The notes: a model not told the origin generated them from the letters alone. 64,000 bases of DNA from Ascarosepion bandense (GCA_037127315.1 JBBBDQ010000350.1:5946001-6010000); one strand, 5' to 3'; counted from the first letter of the stretch, positions 43,564-55,446 are shown. Made by a program: numbers and translations.

Positions 43564-43994
43564 CTGTATTACCAAATTCAACTATTATTACATAACTACA
43601 CAATTCAGTGCGCACAATGTCTGTAAACGCTATTAACAAACAAGAGATTATTCTTTTAACTATTTCAGCTAACTTATTATATCGTTTTTTGGTATTTAAA
43701 ATCATATCATTTGTTATGACCTACGTCTTTCTATCTCTATTTTTTTTTTTTTAGATTGTTCTACGAGGCCAAATTTCGAAAATATCCGCAACAAAAAAAA
43801 GAACAATTGTATAGAAATTCTGGTGCATGCGTAACATAAACTATAAAATGTTTTCACAGTAAAATAGGGTTCAATCCCACCGGAAGATTGTCCTTTTACT
43901 CTCAGTCAACAGAATAGTGTTTCTCAACCGGTGTTCTTAGGGTTTCGAAAGGGATCGCTTTATTTTTGTAATTCTGTTCTACACTTACTACATA

Positions 43995-44335
43995 CATCGC
44001 TCTGTTCACACTCCACCCACGTCTATTGAACAGGTGAAGAGGCGCATCCCTTGTTTCCTGTTTAGGATGTGGCTTCCGGCTTTCTCTTTTCCAATCTTTT
44101 TACTGTTTTTTTTTTTTGTTGCTGTTGTTTTTTGTTTTCAATTGGAGTAGATAGACTAAACTATCGCCCGGTTCACACTCCACCCACGTCTATTGAACAG
44201 GTGAAGAGGCTCATCCCTTGTTCCCTGTTTAGGATGTAGTTTCCAGCTTTCTTTTTTTCAATCTTTTTACTCTTACGTAGCCCCCTACGCATCAGTGGCG
44301 TTACACCTTGCTTGAGGTGATATGATTAAAAACAA
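43995..44335 (+). mobile_element. SINE family B, tandem pair in sense orientation
   Basis: Two units (acactccacccacgtctatt at 44006 and 44176) separated by a T-rich run. Ends ttacgtagccccctacgcat + cagtggcgttacaccttg + cttgaggtgatatgattaaa. This tail matches the LINE 3' end at 2560-2945. Confidence 0.85.
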
Positions 44336-44448
44336 AATACTGTTGGAAAACATCTCGTTATTATAATAAAGGCTTCAACCTCTTATATTATTTTAAATTA
44401 TAATCATCACAGGGCATGTATTTAGTGATGACTATAATGCGTCATTAG

Positions 44449-44757
44449 GATGTGCGTTGTGGCGCAGTGGATAGAGACTCGGAACGACAAATCGAGGCGC
44501 CGAGTTCGAATTCCAGTTGAATTCCTTGCATTCACTTACGCACAAATATCCTTGGGAAAGATATTAATCCGTTTCTTCCTTCCAGTTATGGGTTAAATAA
44601 TTGAACAGATTGGGTTCTATAGCCTTGGCTGGCAACAAGTCTAATGCAGAAAGCAATGGTAACCTACTGCGGGATAATCTTCAACCCACTCAGTCATGTC
44701 TCTTTCGAGACATGATTGCTCAAAGCGTGTATCACATATGACAATTAACTGACTTCT
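44449..44757 (+). mobile_element. SINE family A, full length
   Basis: Head tgtggcgcagtggatagaga, B box gagttcgaattccag, tail hairpin atgtctctttcgagacat. About 308 bp. Confidence 0.92.
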
Positions 44758-44964
44758 CACATGCATTCTACTTACGTTCCCTTTTCACTTATTACACTTA
44801 AGCACTTTCACAAGCTCTTGTTGAAATATCAACCTTGTAACATATATATGAACATTATTATTATTTCGTATGAATATAATGTTTACATAAATAATTTAAA
44901 TAGTTTTTATACGTTATCTTGACTGCTCTTATTTTCACATCCCGTATAGTGGACTAAACTAACA

Positions 44965-45378
44965 ATGGCAACCTACTGCGGGATAATCTTCTTTCCAGTC
45001 AGCCATGTTTTTTTCGAGATTATGATCGCCCAAAGTGTGTTTCACGTATGGCACTTAACTGACTGATTGAATATAATAGTTGTAAACAATTAAAACTTCT
45101 ACTGAGCATAAAGTGGAGGGTAAGTTTTATATTGTTATATAGTAATAAACTGATCTCCCACTAATTACTACTTAATAATATAATACACCTCTTCCCTCTC
45201 TAGCTATGAGTCAAATAATAGGACAGATTGGATTCTATAGCATCGGCTGGCAATCAGTCTACCGCAAAAAAGCAATGTCAACCTACTGCGGGATAATCTT
45301 CTGCCCAGTCAGTCATGTCTCTTTCGAGACATGATCGCTCAAATCGTGTATCACGTATGGCACTTAACGGACTGATAA
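44965..45378 (+). mobile_element. SINE family A, two 3' fragments
   Basis: 44965-45066 (from caatggcaacctactgcggg) and 45188-45378 (from ctctagctatgagtcaaa), both with the 3' tail and hairpin, both 5'-truncated. Confidence 0.8.
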
Positions 45379-45879
45379 TGCATGTGTGAAATTACCTTCA
45401 CTGGTTATTAGACTGTACCAGTACGTGGCGGATTCGTGTCGCATTGAGGAATAGAGGAAGTATACTCAGTGTCCAGCTAGTACCACATAAACTACGATAA
45501 AAATGTAAATGGGATATATATTAATAATGGTATTGATATATGATAATTTTTATCCAGTGTTTCCTGAGACATAAAATAAAATGATTGCTTCAATTAAAAT
45601 GAAAGAGGATAAAAATGAATGCTAATATAAAAATAAAAACAATAATTCAACAAGAGTCTTGAGAAAACGAATATATCAAAATATTAAAAATATTACTGGT
45701 CTTGAATTTTCCACAAACGTTTTAGCCTTAAGGAGTTTTTTCAGGTGTTAAACATTTCTTGTATTTAACATAATCCCTCGGCTTTGCCATTTATCTATAT
45801 CTATAAAAGTGACGAGGGTGGGCGTTGTGTAAGTATTTGTTTGTTTGATAGAAAAAAAACTGCGAAAGCGTTAGTGAGG

Positions 45880-46610
45880 AGAGAACATGTTCCAAGGAGA
45901 CCGAAGATGACGATTGATGTTGCATTTAAATTTTCGAAGATCGCATTTCGGAGGAAAGCAAGAAGGAAACAGAGAAATCGTTACTAAGGAGAAAGGATAA
46001 TAAAAAGAAAAGGATTCAAAGCGACAGATGACGATTTACGGTGCATTTAAATTTTTTAAAATCGTAATTGTCAGGAAAGCAAGAAGGAGACTGAGAAAAC
46101 GTTTCTGAGGAGAAAAAACAATAAAAAGGACAGGATTCAAAAAGACAATTGACGTTGCATTTAAATTTTTGAAGGTCGTAGTTGACAGGAAAGCAAGTAG
46201 GAAACAGAAAACGCTATTGAGGAGAAAAGACAATAAAAAGAACAGGATTAAAGGAGACAGAAGATGACGATTGACGTTGCATTTAAATTTTTGTAAATCG
46301 TAATTGCCAGGAAAGCAAGAAAGAAACTGAGAAAACGTTCTGAGGGGAAAGCCCAGAAAAATGGATTCAATGGGAGAAGATGACGATTAATGTTGCATTT
46401 AAAGGTTTGAAGATCTTTTTTGATAAGGAAACAAGAAAGAACCTGAATTTTCTGTGTAAAAGGGTCAATAAAAAGAACAGGCAACAATGTGACAGAAAAA
46501 GACGATTAATGTTGCATTTAAATGCTTGAAGTTCATTGTTTAATGGAAAGTGGATGTATGTTTTGACAAATAACCTTTCAAAAAGGGTTAAGTTGATTTT
46601 GTTTAACGGC
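45880..46610 (-). repeat. 118-bp tandem array of a LINE C-terminal coding segment
   Basis: tgcatttaaa recurs at 45921, 46042, 46156, 46278, 46394 and 46513 (spacings 121, 114, 122, 116, 119). On minus each unit reads like CFPGNYDLQKFKCNVNRHLL, equivalent to the DSYNLQ.FKCN motif of the LINE relics at 255 and 2560. Lengths not divisible by three show the array was not maintained as a protein. Confidence 0.8.
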
Positions 46611-46624
46611 ATATCAACTCATAT

Positions 46625-46765
46625 AGGGCACCCGACTTGGTGCAATGGTTAGCAAGCTTGTCTCGCTAGAACCAGTTACAACTGAGTAGTGATTTCGTCC
46701 TCACTGGGTACACCACACTTTCGGCCCTGTGCCACATCTAAGCGGCGCTTAGAAAATCAGTAACA
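46625..46765 (+). mobile_element. tRNA-like SINE family C, single unit
   Basis: ttggtgcaatggttagcaag, gatttcgtcctcactggg, tgccacatctaagc. Matches array units at 38440-39090. Confidence 0.7.
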
Positions 46766-46861
46766 ACCACTATGTTTTATTTAATGCCAAAACCTATATT
46801 TTTCGAACGCCTTTTTATGCCTTCAACTACATATAAAATTTATTCTTAGTAATTTTACTGT

Positions 46862-47184
46862 GTATGTGCGTTGTGGTGCAGTAGGATGTGCGTTGTGGTG
46901 CAGTGGATATCGACTCGGAACGACCAATCAGGGAGCCGAGTTCGAATTCCAGTTAAATTCGTCGCATTCACTTATGCACAAATATCCTTGGGAAATCCGT
47001 CTCTTCCTTCCAGTTATGGGTTAAGTAATAGAACAGATTGGGTTCTATAGCCTTGGCTGGTAATCAGTCTACCGCAGAAAGCAATGGCAAACTACTACGG
47101 ATAATCTTCTGCCCAGTCAGTCATGTCTCTTTCGAGACATGATCGCCTAAAGCGTGTATTACGCATGGCACTTAACTGACTATG
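46862..47184 (+). mobile_element. SINE family A with duplicated 5' end
   Basis: The head gtgcgttgtggtgcagt occurs twice in a row (46866 and 46887), then the complete SINE to cacttaactgact. The head repeat may reflect insertion of one copy at the start of another, or template switching. Confidence 0.88.
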
Positions 47185-47747
47185 ATAAGCTAGTTTGGTA
47201 TAAAGCAAAGTTAACTGTAGTGAACATCCAGTGAAAACTGGATTCAGTATTCGTCCAGTGAGTCTGACTTGTTAACCATCACCACATGAGAAATACTTTT
47301 ATTAATATCTAACATCAGCTAGTTTTGCCAATGACAAAGGGAGTTGCTGTGTGCTTCTTGTGAGAGCTGAATCCACTAATCGTCTAATGTGATTGACTTG
47401 TTAATCATCACCGTATAGGAAACGCTTTAATTTAGTATAGCGTCCAGATTTCAACCAGTTCTACTTTTAAATTTACTTTAGTGATCTACTAGGATTTTAG
47501 TTGCCGTTAGGTTGGTATATTGTACTATACTTTTCTGTATAATGGAAATTAGTATAGTTTTTACAATTTCCTTTATCTATGAAATCACGTTAACTTCGTT
47601 TTCGTAACCTTGACTTATTCCGTGTCATTTCCCCAAAAAGATTTTAGGCTTTAACCGAAAGGAAATATTTAGCACATCATAAGTACACTCAAGCCAAATT
47701 TGGCGTAATCGAAAATATTTAAATAATGTTACTTACTTCCAATTTAC
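47185..47747. other. Unassigned stretch with a short internal repeat
   Basis: cttgttaaccatcaccacat (47270) and cttgttaatcatcaccgtat (47398) are similar. No gene. Confidence 0.4.
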
Positions 47748-50196
47748 AGTATCGGGCAAGTTTATGCACCGACAACTCAAAGCACGGAGGACTAAATAAA
47801 ATCATTCTATTCCATACTGGACAGTGTCAAGGCTCAGTGCAAAATCCAAGAAATTCGGATCATAATGGGTGACTTTAATGCCAAGGTAGGTAAAGAGAAA
47901 GAAGGAGACACGACCGGCAACTTTGGACTAGGAGATCGCAACAAACGAGGAGATAAATGGGCCCAATGGTGCACAGTAAATGATCAGGTAATTAATAACA
48001 CTTGGCTTCAAGAACACCCACGATGTCTATGGACATGGAGAAGATCAGGAGGCAACACGAAGAACCAAATAGTCTACATAACCATAAACAATAGATTCAG
48101 GAACGCAGTGGTTCAATGCAAAACCTATCCAGGTGAGGGAAGTGACCATGTCCTAGTCATCTGTAAACTAAGGATAAAACTCCGGAGAATGAAGAAGCCC
48201 AGCACAGCACCAAGGCTGAAATACAACACGCTCGTCAATGACCTCAACCTGCAGAAAGAATACGCTAACAGCGTGAGAAAGAAATATGAAGAACAAATTG
48301 GAAAAGGACACTCAAAATGGGACTCACTAAAGGAGGCGATGGTGACATCAGCAAACAACATTGCCCCAAAGGAAATCAGACGCGGAAGTAAAAACGAGTG
48401 GATGACTGAATAGATTCTCGACATGATGCAAAGGAGACAGAAAATGATGCCAAGACATGGAATGGAATACAGGAAACTACACAAGAAGATAAGGAACAAA
48501 TGATGACAGGCTAAAGAGGAATGGCTCAACAACAAATGCGCAGATGTAGAGAGACTGAGCAGAACCAATAAAGCAGAGATGCATAAAGAGATAAGAGAAC
48601 TGACAGGGCAAAAGGCCAGCTCCACAACAGGATGCATAAAATCCAAGGATGGAACGATGATATTAGAGAAAGAGGAAATACTCCAACAATGAGAAGAGTA
48701 TATAAAGGATCTTTTTTGCAACAGGAGAGAGCAACCGAGAATACACAAGGAGGAGGATGGACTGGAAATATTAAAGTCCGAAGTGGAAGCTGCAATGGCC
48801 AAACTGAACAGAAACAAAGCAGCATCGTAATAGACGGCATCGTAATAGAGCTGTTGATAGCTCTGGAAGAATTCGGCATAGAAAAAATTACCGAAATAAT
48901 AAACTAAATTTATAATATTAGAATAATACCAGACAACCTATGCAAGTCGATATTTATAGCACTGTCGAAGAAACCAGGTATAATGAGTGCGAACTTCAGA
49001 GAACTATCAGCTTAATGAGTCACATTACAAAAGTGATTGTCAGAATCCTGATGAATAGAGCGAGAAGCAGAATCAGGCCAGAGATAGGACAAAGACAGTG
49101 CGGATTCGTCAAGGAGACTGGAACAAGAGACGCCATATTTATTATTAGGATGCTCTCCGAAAGGGCAATACAAATAAAGAAGGACTTGTACCTATGTTTT
49201 ATTGATTATGCAAAGGCATTTGACAAAATACGACACAAAGAATTGATGGAGATGCTCAGCAGCCTCAACATTTTTGGGAAAGACATCAGAATCAAGAAAC
49301 TCTACTGGCAACAAACTGTCTGCATACGGACAGGTAACGATTTCAGGAGATTTACAAAGATAGAAACAGGCGTAAAACAAGTATGTGTCTTTTAACCGGA
49401 ATTGTTCAACTTGTACAGCAAGAATATTTTGAGGGCCCTAGATGTTACGCCAGGATTTGTTTTTGGAAGCCACAACTACAAGACCTCCTACAGAAGGTAG
49501 CTGAAGAGAGTGACAAGAAAGAACTACAAATAAACTGCAAGAAAACCAAATGCATGGTCATCAGCAAAAAGAGTAACCCAAAATGCCAAATACAGGTAGG
49601 GGATACTAAAATCAAGCAGGTACAAAAATTTAAATACCTGGGAAGTTTTCTAACAGAAGACGGAATGTGTGACACAGAGATCCGAAGGCGAATTGGCATG
49701 AAAAAGAACGCATTACAGAAGCTGAGTAGAGTATTAAGAGACAGGAAAATTTCACTAGAAATAAAGAAGAGAGTACCGGATTGCTATGTGATGTCAGTTC
49801 TTCAATATGGCAGTGAATGCTGGACAATATCATCGAACATGTGAGCAATGATGAGGTGTTGAAAAGAATGGCAACGAAAAGAAAATTAATAGTGATCATG
49901 AGGAAGAAACAACTGAAGTTCCTGGGACATGTAATGAGGAAGGAGGGCTTGGAGAACCTGATACTGACAGACTAGATAGAAGGAAAAAGAGACAGAGGAA
50001 GTCAGTGGATAACATATTTGAAGGGCCTGACTATGTGAATGACGGAACGGGGTTGCGAGGTGTTACAGGAGAAAACATATTAAGAGCCATCTGGGATAGG
50101 GAGACGTGGAGAACCATGATCGCCTACGTCCTGAAAGGACAGTGCACATAGAAGAAGAAGAAGAAGAAGAAGAAGAAGAAGAAGAAGAAGAAGAAT
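47748..50196 (+). mobile_element. RTE LINE, longest copy: endonuclease and reverse transcriptase
   Basis: Endonuclease (exonuclease-endonuclease-phosphatase fold) part: IGQVYAPTTQ, IRIIMGDFNAKVGKE, then GDKWAQWCTVNDQVINNTWL and the EGSDHVLVICKL motif (47865-48413). RT: RIRPEIGQRQCGFVKETGTR, LYLCFIDYAKAFDKIRHKEL, LYWQQTVCIRTGNDF (48940-49395). The YADD motif C is deleted between VFGSHN and LQDLLQKV (about 49470). Then LTEDGMCDTEIRRRIGMKKN and the tail, ending in (GAA)n at 50163-50193. 5'-truncated, several frameshifts. Confidence 0.93.
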
Positions 50197-50549
50197 GTCT
50201 CGGATCTCTCGACAGTTGCTAACAGGATGGCTTGGGGTTAGCCGTCTGTTCAGCGTTCATCTACCCACTCCGATAATTTCTAATGAGTTGAGGAACTATC
50301 AATTTTTACTAAGTCAAAAATTCATTTTGGACAACTGAATTGTCATTCAACAATTGTCTTTCTAGCGTCACTCTCTACTTGCTCGGTTCATGTTAATTAT
50401 CAACGGAAATTAGAACAGGGTATATTGGCTTCATGCTTTTTTTCTGGTAGACAAAATGCTACATCAATTTTAAATCAGAAATATTTCATTAAATGTGTAT
50501 TGCTAACAGTTGTACTCTTTCTCTCTTTTCCTTTTCTTCACTCGCTCAC

Positions 50550-50550
<1 letters not shown>
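50197..50550. other. Unassigned stretch
   Basis: No recognised feature. Confidence 0.45.

Positions 50551-50590
<40 letters not shown>
50551..50590. repeat. (TA)n(GA)n microsatellite
   Basis: ta run followed by ga run, touching the 3' end of a hammerhead-SINE. Confidence 0.98.
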
Positions 50591-50815
50591 TCATCCGCAG
50601 ACAGATCTATTTCGCTATATCACAGCTCATCAGTACGGTTAGACAGCCAATTGCTTTTTACCCAGGATTGAAACCCGACCGAATTGGCGTCAGTCGACGA
50701 TTCTACCCTTGGGCTACGGGCGCTCGGTAAAAAGAGGCAGACTTTTTAGAGTGTATATTTTCATTATACGCGTCAAATAGCTGAGTGTGTTCTAATTCAT
50801 TACTGAATGAACGAT
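50591..50815 (-). mobile_element. Hammerhead-SINE, full length
   Basis: Minus strand: leader tcgttcagtaatgaattaga, A-box tagcccaagggtagaatcg, B-box gggtttcaatcctggg, then the hammerhead and gatgact. About 225 bp. First of two direct copies. Confidence 0.85.
50595..50638 (-). ncRNA. Hammerhead ribozyme (SINE-borne)
   Basis: Stem I CCGTA/TGCGG (5 pairs with one U-G); core CTGATGA; stem II GCTGT-GAT-ATAGC; GAAA; palindromic stem III ATAGATCTGT; triplet GTC. Core fully consensus. Confidence 0.85.
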
Positions 50816-50880
50816 GCCAGAGTAGCTACTGCTTTTCAAAGTCTTCCAGAGTGCTCAATCAGGGTGTGAGAGCGTAAATA

Positions 50881-51090
50881 GTCATCCTCAGACAGATCTG
50901 TTTCGCTGTATCACAGCTCATCAGTACGGTTAGACAGCCTATTGCTTTTTACCCAAGATTGAAACCCGACCGAATTGGTGTCAATCGGCGATTCTACCTC
51001 TCAGCTACGGGCGCTCGGTAGAAGGAGGCAGACTGCATTATACACGCTAAAATAGCTGAGGGTGTTCTAACTCATTGCTGAATGAACGAT
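50881..51090 (-). mobile_element. Hammerhead-SINE, full length, tandem neighbour
   Basis: Same family and orientation as 50591-50815, separated by 65 bp. A box tagctgagaggtagaatcg and B box gggtttcaatcttggg are clear. The 5' end lies at a (TA)n run. Confidence 0.85.
50886..50929 (-). ncRNA. Hammerhead ribozyme (SINE-borne)
   Basis: Core CTGATGA; stem II GCTGT-GAT-ACAGC; GAAA; stem III ACAGATCTGT; triplet GTC. Stem I CCGTA/TGAGG has one mismatch. Confidence 0.8.
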
Positions 51091-51126
51091 ATATATATAT
51101 AGATATTAGTAAAAAAATTAGTAAGA

Positions 51127-51168
<42 letters not shown>

Positions 51169-51169
<1 letters not shown>

Positions 51170-51707
51170 TAGCAGTAGATCCCGGCCTTGCTCGGGTGTA
51201 ATGAAAGCTTTAAAACTAATCCATGGTCCTGGAACTCAGACTCAGCTTAAATAATGTCTGTGTGAAGTTTGGTGAGAATCGGATAAAAATTGTGGATTTG
51301 TATAAAGGACATACAGACAGATAAACAGACACACACACACACAAACATATTGCCTTTTACATATATATATATATATATATTATCGATTTTCTGCACTATT
51401 GTAAGAACTGCAACCTTGAAACTTCTGAATATCATTTCTTATGTCTTTGTCTATGAGTGTATCAAATTTGATTAAAATCGGACAACTCCTTCTATAACCC
51501 GATTTTTTCCATTATCGATTTTAGATATTTATCGGGGGTACCTCGACACAAAACCTAGCTAAGAACACTCGCAGACGCTTATAGTACAACTGTGTAAATT
51601 TTAAAGAAAATCTGTTCAGCCGTTTTGGAGTCTATAGGTAACGGACACACACACAGACACATACACACACACACAGAGACAAAGTTCCATTTATAAATAA
51701 GTCTAGA
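51169..51707 (-). mobile_element. Non-autonomous Helitron, copy 4, internally rearranged
   Basis: CTAG at 51169, hairpin gatcccggccttgctcggg, 5' end TCTAGACTTATTTATAAATGG at 51707. The segment 51240-51340 (gtgtgaagtttggtgagaat) replaces the middle found in copies 1-3. Confidence 0.88.
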
Positions 51708-51789
51708 TATATATATATATATTTTAGGTCCTTGAATAATTTGTCGCTGATTTTTCATGAAAGTAATATTTTATTTACAAAAATTAGTA

Positions 51790-52195
51790 AGAAACATGTT
51801 ACTGAATGTATTGTTCATCGCTAGCCATACTTTCTGGCTGCATATGAATTCCAATACGATGCAAGACATCTTTCTATTTTTGCCGTTGAAGAAGCTGTTC
51901 ATACGTTACAAGACACCGTTCGACGTCTTTCGGCTTCAACTCGTACGGCACCCAATATCCTTGCTTTTGAATCATTCCTAATGCTCTAAAACATTTCGAA
52001 ATCGTTGTATGATCAGCTCCTAATGATTCGGCAAGTTCAGTTTGCGCCTGACTTGAATCTTCATGAAGTAATTCCTCTAATTCTTTGTTTTCAAACCTTT
52101 TTTTTTTGTGCGCCAGGACGTTCTTTAACTTAAACATCAAAATCATTATTTTCGAATCGTCTAAACTAATCTCTGCATGTTGTTTTCGACAGATC
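51790..52195 (-). pseudogene. Mariner-like transposase N-terminal region
   Basis: Minus-strand frame: NKELEELLHEDSSQAQTELA, ESLGADHTTISKCFRALGMI, QKQGYWVPYELKPKDVERC, LLQRQK, then LHRIGI...ASDE. This is the mariner helix-turn-helix linker (W-V-P-Y-E-L) up to the first catalytic Asp region. Joined in frame to RTE sequence upstream. Confidence 0.8.
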
Positions 52196-52920
52196 ATGGT
52201 TGCATGTATCAGATTATTCAAGCCTTCCTTCCTCATTGCATGTCCCAGGAACTTTAGTTGTCTCTTTCTGATGCTCAGTATTAATTTCCTTTTCGTTTCC
52301 ATCATTTCCAAAACCTCATCATTGCTCACATGATCCATATCCGCAGTATCCTTCTGTAAAACCACATTTCAATTGCTACAAGCTTTTCTTTTATCTTTGA
52401 AAATATATTCCGGTATTCACTGCCATATTGAAGAACTGACATCACATAGCAATCCGGTACTCTCTTCTTTATTTCTAGTGAAATTTTCCTGTCTCTTAAT
52501 ACTCTACTTAGCTTCTGTAATGCGTTCTTGTTCATGCCAATTCGCCTTCGGATCTCTGTGTCACATATTCCGTCTTCTGTTAGAAAACTTCCCAGGTATT
52601 TAAATTTTTGTACCTGCTTGATTTTAGTATCCCCTACCTGTATTTGGTATTTTGGGTTACTCTTTTTGCTATGACCATGCATTCGGTTTTCTTGCAGTTT
52701 ATTTGTAGTCCTTTCTTGTCACTCTCTTCAGCTACCTTCTGTAGGAGGTCTTGTAGTTTCTTTACCGTGTCTGATATTAGCACTGTATCATCGGCGTACC
52801 TTATGTTGTTCGAATCGTGTCCTCCGATGACGAACCCTGGCATAACATCTAGGGTCTTGAGAATAGTCTCGCTGTACAAGTTGAAAAGATCCGGTGAAAA
52901 GACACATCCTTGTCTTACGC
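52196..52920 (-). mobile_element. RTE LINE, RT motif C to near the C-terminus
   Basis: Frame 52634-52879: YSETILKTLDVMPGFVIGGH, DSNNIRYADDTVLISDTVKK (catalytic YADD intact), then LTEDGICDTEIRRRIGMNKN and HVSNDEVLEMMETKRKLILS. The 3' end is replaced by mariner sequence at about 52195. 5'-truncated at 52920. Confidence 0.88.
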
Positions 52921-52961
52921 TGCTGAATAATCGAGAAAATTTGAGAGGAAAATATGCGTCC

Positions 52962-53042
52962 TCCGTCAGGATTCGAACCTGCGTCCCTTAGGCGAAACCG
53001 TCACTAGATCTGACGTGTCTTAACCGCTCGATCACGTAGGAC
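52962..53042 (-). pseudogene. tRNA-like sequence with long variable arm (Leu/Ser type)
   Basis: Minus strand: gtcctacgtgatcgagcggt...ggaggac gives an acceptor-like pairing. Anticodon stem CGTCA/TGACG is perfect. A long variable arm and the B box ggttcgaatcct are present. The anticodon loop (GATCTAG) lacks the usual U33. Probably tRNA-derived repeat or pseudogene; compare 62681-62778. Confidence 0.55.
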
Positions 53043-53229
53043 TAACGATCAAACAAAGCCCGAATAATGCTTTTAAATACACACTTTCCAGATTTTGCGA
53101 TATATTCATATCTTCTGTTTTAGTATTCTAATGTAAACAAAGACAATCTATTTACAAAATCTTTATGAAAGCCGTTGCGAAATTGCTTTACTCCGACATA
53201 TTTTTTTAATTTATTTAAATACTGAGAAG

Positions 53230-53345
53230 TTTTCTTGGTTATTCAGGCCAGTAGATGTAAATAAATATAATGTCTAATTATAAAAAAAAACAGAGTATCT
53301 ACTCAAATACGAGTCTCCATTAAAACAACGTTCAAACAAATTAGT
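53230..53345 (+). repeat. Dispersed repeat, paralogue of 62805-62905
   Basis: ttattcaggccagtagatgt, gtatctactcaaatacgagt and aacgttcaaacaaatta match aatcaggccggtagaaataa, atcgactcaaattcgagtat and aatgttcatacaaat at 62.8 kb. In both places a tRNA-like sequence lies within 300 bp. Confidence 0.65.
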
Positions 53346-53914
53346 TACACATTATGCAACTAGGTTTCTATTTAGTATTTGTACCTATTGTAATGGAATT
53401 GTTGTATTATGCATGTTTTTATATGCAACACCCTAAAAATATTTTGAATCTTGTCATTTTTCATTCATTTTGATATGAGTAAATTAAACCAAAAATATAG
53501 AAATGTAGAATTTTCTCGACCATTCTGATTATATGTAGAAAATTCTAGAAGACAAATAAATGTATAAAAGCGCCTCATTTCCGGAATTAATCAGCCGATT
53601 AAATCAGTCAGTTAATTAAGTTAAGGCGTTAATATAATTTTGAATTAGTATATGATTTAGTGGGTGATTTTGTCATCGTGATTTAATAGATGATTTAGAC
53701 GCAATTTATATTGTACTTACTCATCTGTGCCTCTAGTTTAATTTAATAGATTGTAAGTTCTTATTTTATAATAATTTCCTGTTTAAAATAAGGGAATATT
53801 CGACGGTCTGCATAGACAGTTATTTTAATAATGTCCTGAATGAACGTGAAAAAAAATAACTGGTTCTTACTCGTGAACTTGACAGAAATCATTTTAGGTA
53901 ATTATGAAGTAGAT
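53346..53914. other. AT-rich spacer
   Basis: No recognised feature. Confidence 0.5.
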
Positions 53915-54342
53915 ACCAGTGCTTCAATATGGCAGCAAATGTTGGACAATATCAACAAAGATCAAGGTAAAACTTGAAGCAGCTGAAATGTGGTTCTACA
54001 AAAGGATGCTGCGGATATCGTGGACAGAGCATGTGAGCAATGACGAGGTTTTGGAAATGATGGAAACGAAAAGGAAATTAATATTGAGCATCAGGAAGAG
54101 ACAACTAAAGTTCCTGGGACATGCAATGAGTAAGGAGGGCTTGGAGAACCTGATAATAACAGGCCAGATAGAGGGGAAAAGAGACAGAGGAAAGCAGCGG
54201 ATAACATATTTAAAAGGCCTGAGCAGGTGGATAACAGAACGGGGGCTGAGAGACTTTACAGGAGAAAGCGTGCTAAGAGCCACTAGGGATAGGGAGACGT
54301 GGAAGGCCATGATCAAGGTACATAAAAGAAGAAGAGAGAAGT
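53915..54342 (+). mobile_element. RTE LINE, intact C-terminal frame
   Basis: A 141-residue open frame (53919-54344): LQYGSKCWTISTKIKVKLEA, AEMWFYKRMLRISWTEHVSN, IRKRQLKFLGHAMSKEGLEN, GKRDRGKQRITYLKGLSRWI, SVLRATRDRETWKAMI. The best preserved RTE tail in the window and homologous to the BovB C-terminus. 5'-truncated. Followed directly by a SINE A. Confidence 0.9.
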
Positions 54343-54645
54343 AATGTGGATGTGGTGCCGTGGATATCGGCTCGGAACGAGAAATCAGAGAGCTGAGTTG
54401 GAATTCCAGTTGAATTTGTTGTATTCATTTACATGCAAATACCATTGGGAAAGGTATTAATCTGTATCTTTCCCCTTCAGTTATGGGTTAAATAGCAGGA
54501 TTGGGCTCGATAGCTTTGGTTACAATTCAGTCTACAACGGAAAGTAATGGCAACCTACTGCGGAGAAATTTTATGCCTAGTCAGTCATTGATCGAAAAAG
54601 ACATGATCGCCCAAAGCGTGTATCACGTATGGCACTTAACTGACT
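54343..54645 (+). mobile_element. SINE family A, full length
   Basis: Head ggatgtggtgccgtggatat, body and tail to ggcacttaactgact. The tail hairpin is degenerate (gatcgaaaaagacatgatcg). It begins within 2 bp of the RTE tail end. Confidence 0.85.
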
Positions 54646-55069
54646 AAAGTAACAAAAACAAAGAGAGATACCATCAAGATATCAAAATTATGGAGGAACT
54701 GTAGCAAGGATGCTGGCATTCCCACATGATGTCTGATTATTGCTGGTACTTGAAAAGAGTCTCGCTATGAACAATCAAATACGCTGTAAAATCTTGTAAA
54801 ATTATATTTTTGCCACGTTAAAATTTTCATATGTGATTGTTTTTGCTTTTTGTCATTGCTATCGTTATAAAGCAAATTTACTATGATTTGAACTGTTTGT
54901 ATTCCTGAAACTTGAAGGATATTTTAACGCATTTCCATCTTTCTTTCAAATTTGAAAAATCTGGAAAATGGCACATAGGCTACTGACAATAATCAGGACC
55001 TGATAGAGACAAACCAAATTGAAATTCGTATTCAGCGCACCCAATTTACCTAGAATCAAACGTCAAATA
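54646..55069. other. Unassigned stretch
   Basis: No recognised feature. Confidence 0.45.
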
Positions 55070-55090
55070 TCTAAACTTATTTATAAATTG

Positions 55091-55138
<48 letters not shown>

Positions 55139-55446
55139 GAAACTCCGAAACGGCTCAACCAATCTTCTTGAAAATTTACACAGTTATACTATAAGCGTCT
55201 GCGAGTGTTCTTAGCTTGGTTTTGTGTCGAGGTACCCCCGATAAATATCGAAAATCGATAATCGAAAAAATCGGGTTATAGAAGGAGTGGTCCGATTTTA
55301 ATCAAATTTCATACACTCATAGACAATGACATGAAAAACAATATTCAGAAGTTTCAAGGTTGCAGTTCTTACAATAGTGCATAAAATCGATAATATATAT
55401 ATAAAAGCTTTCATTACACCCGAGCAACGCCGGGCTATACTGCTAG
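55070..55446 (+). mobile_element. Non-autonomous Helitron, copy 5, short form
   Basis: TCTAAACTTATTTATAAATTG to cccgagcaacgccgggctat + actgCTAG, flanked by A and T. Lacks the middle third of the longer copies; a (TA)n run joins the two ends. Confidence 0.9.

Noticed and set aside
47865..49844. Host endonuclease or craniofacial-development-like gene
   Set aside because: The endonuclease and RT motifs belong to an RTE LINE with deletions, frameshifts and a GAA tail, so it is a dead retroelement.
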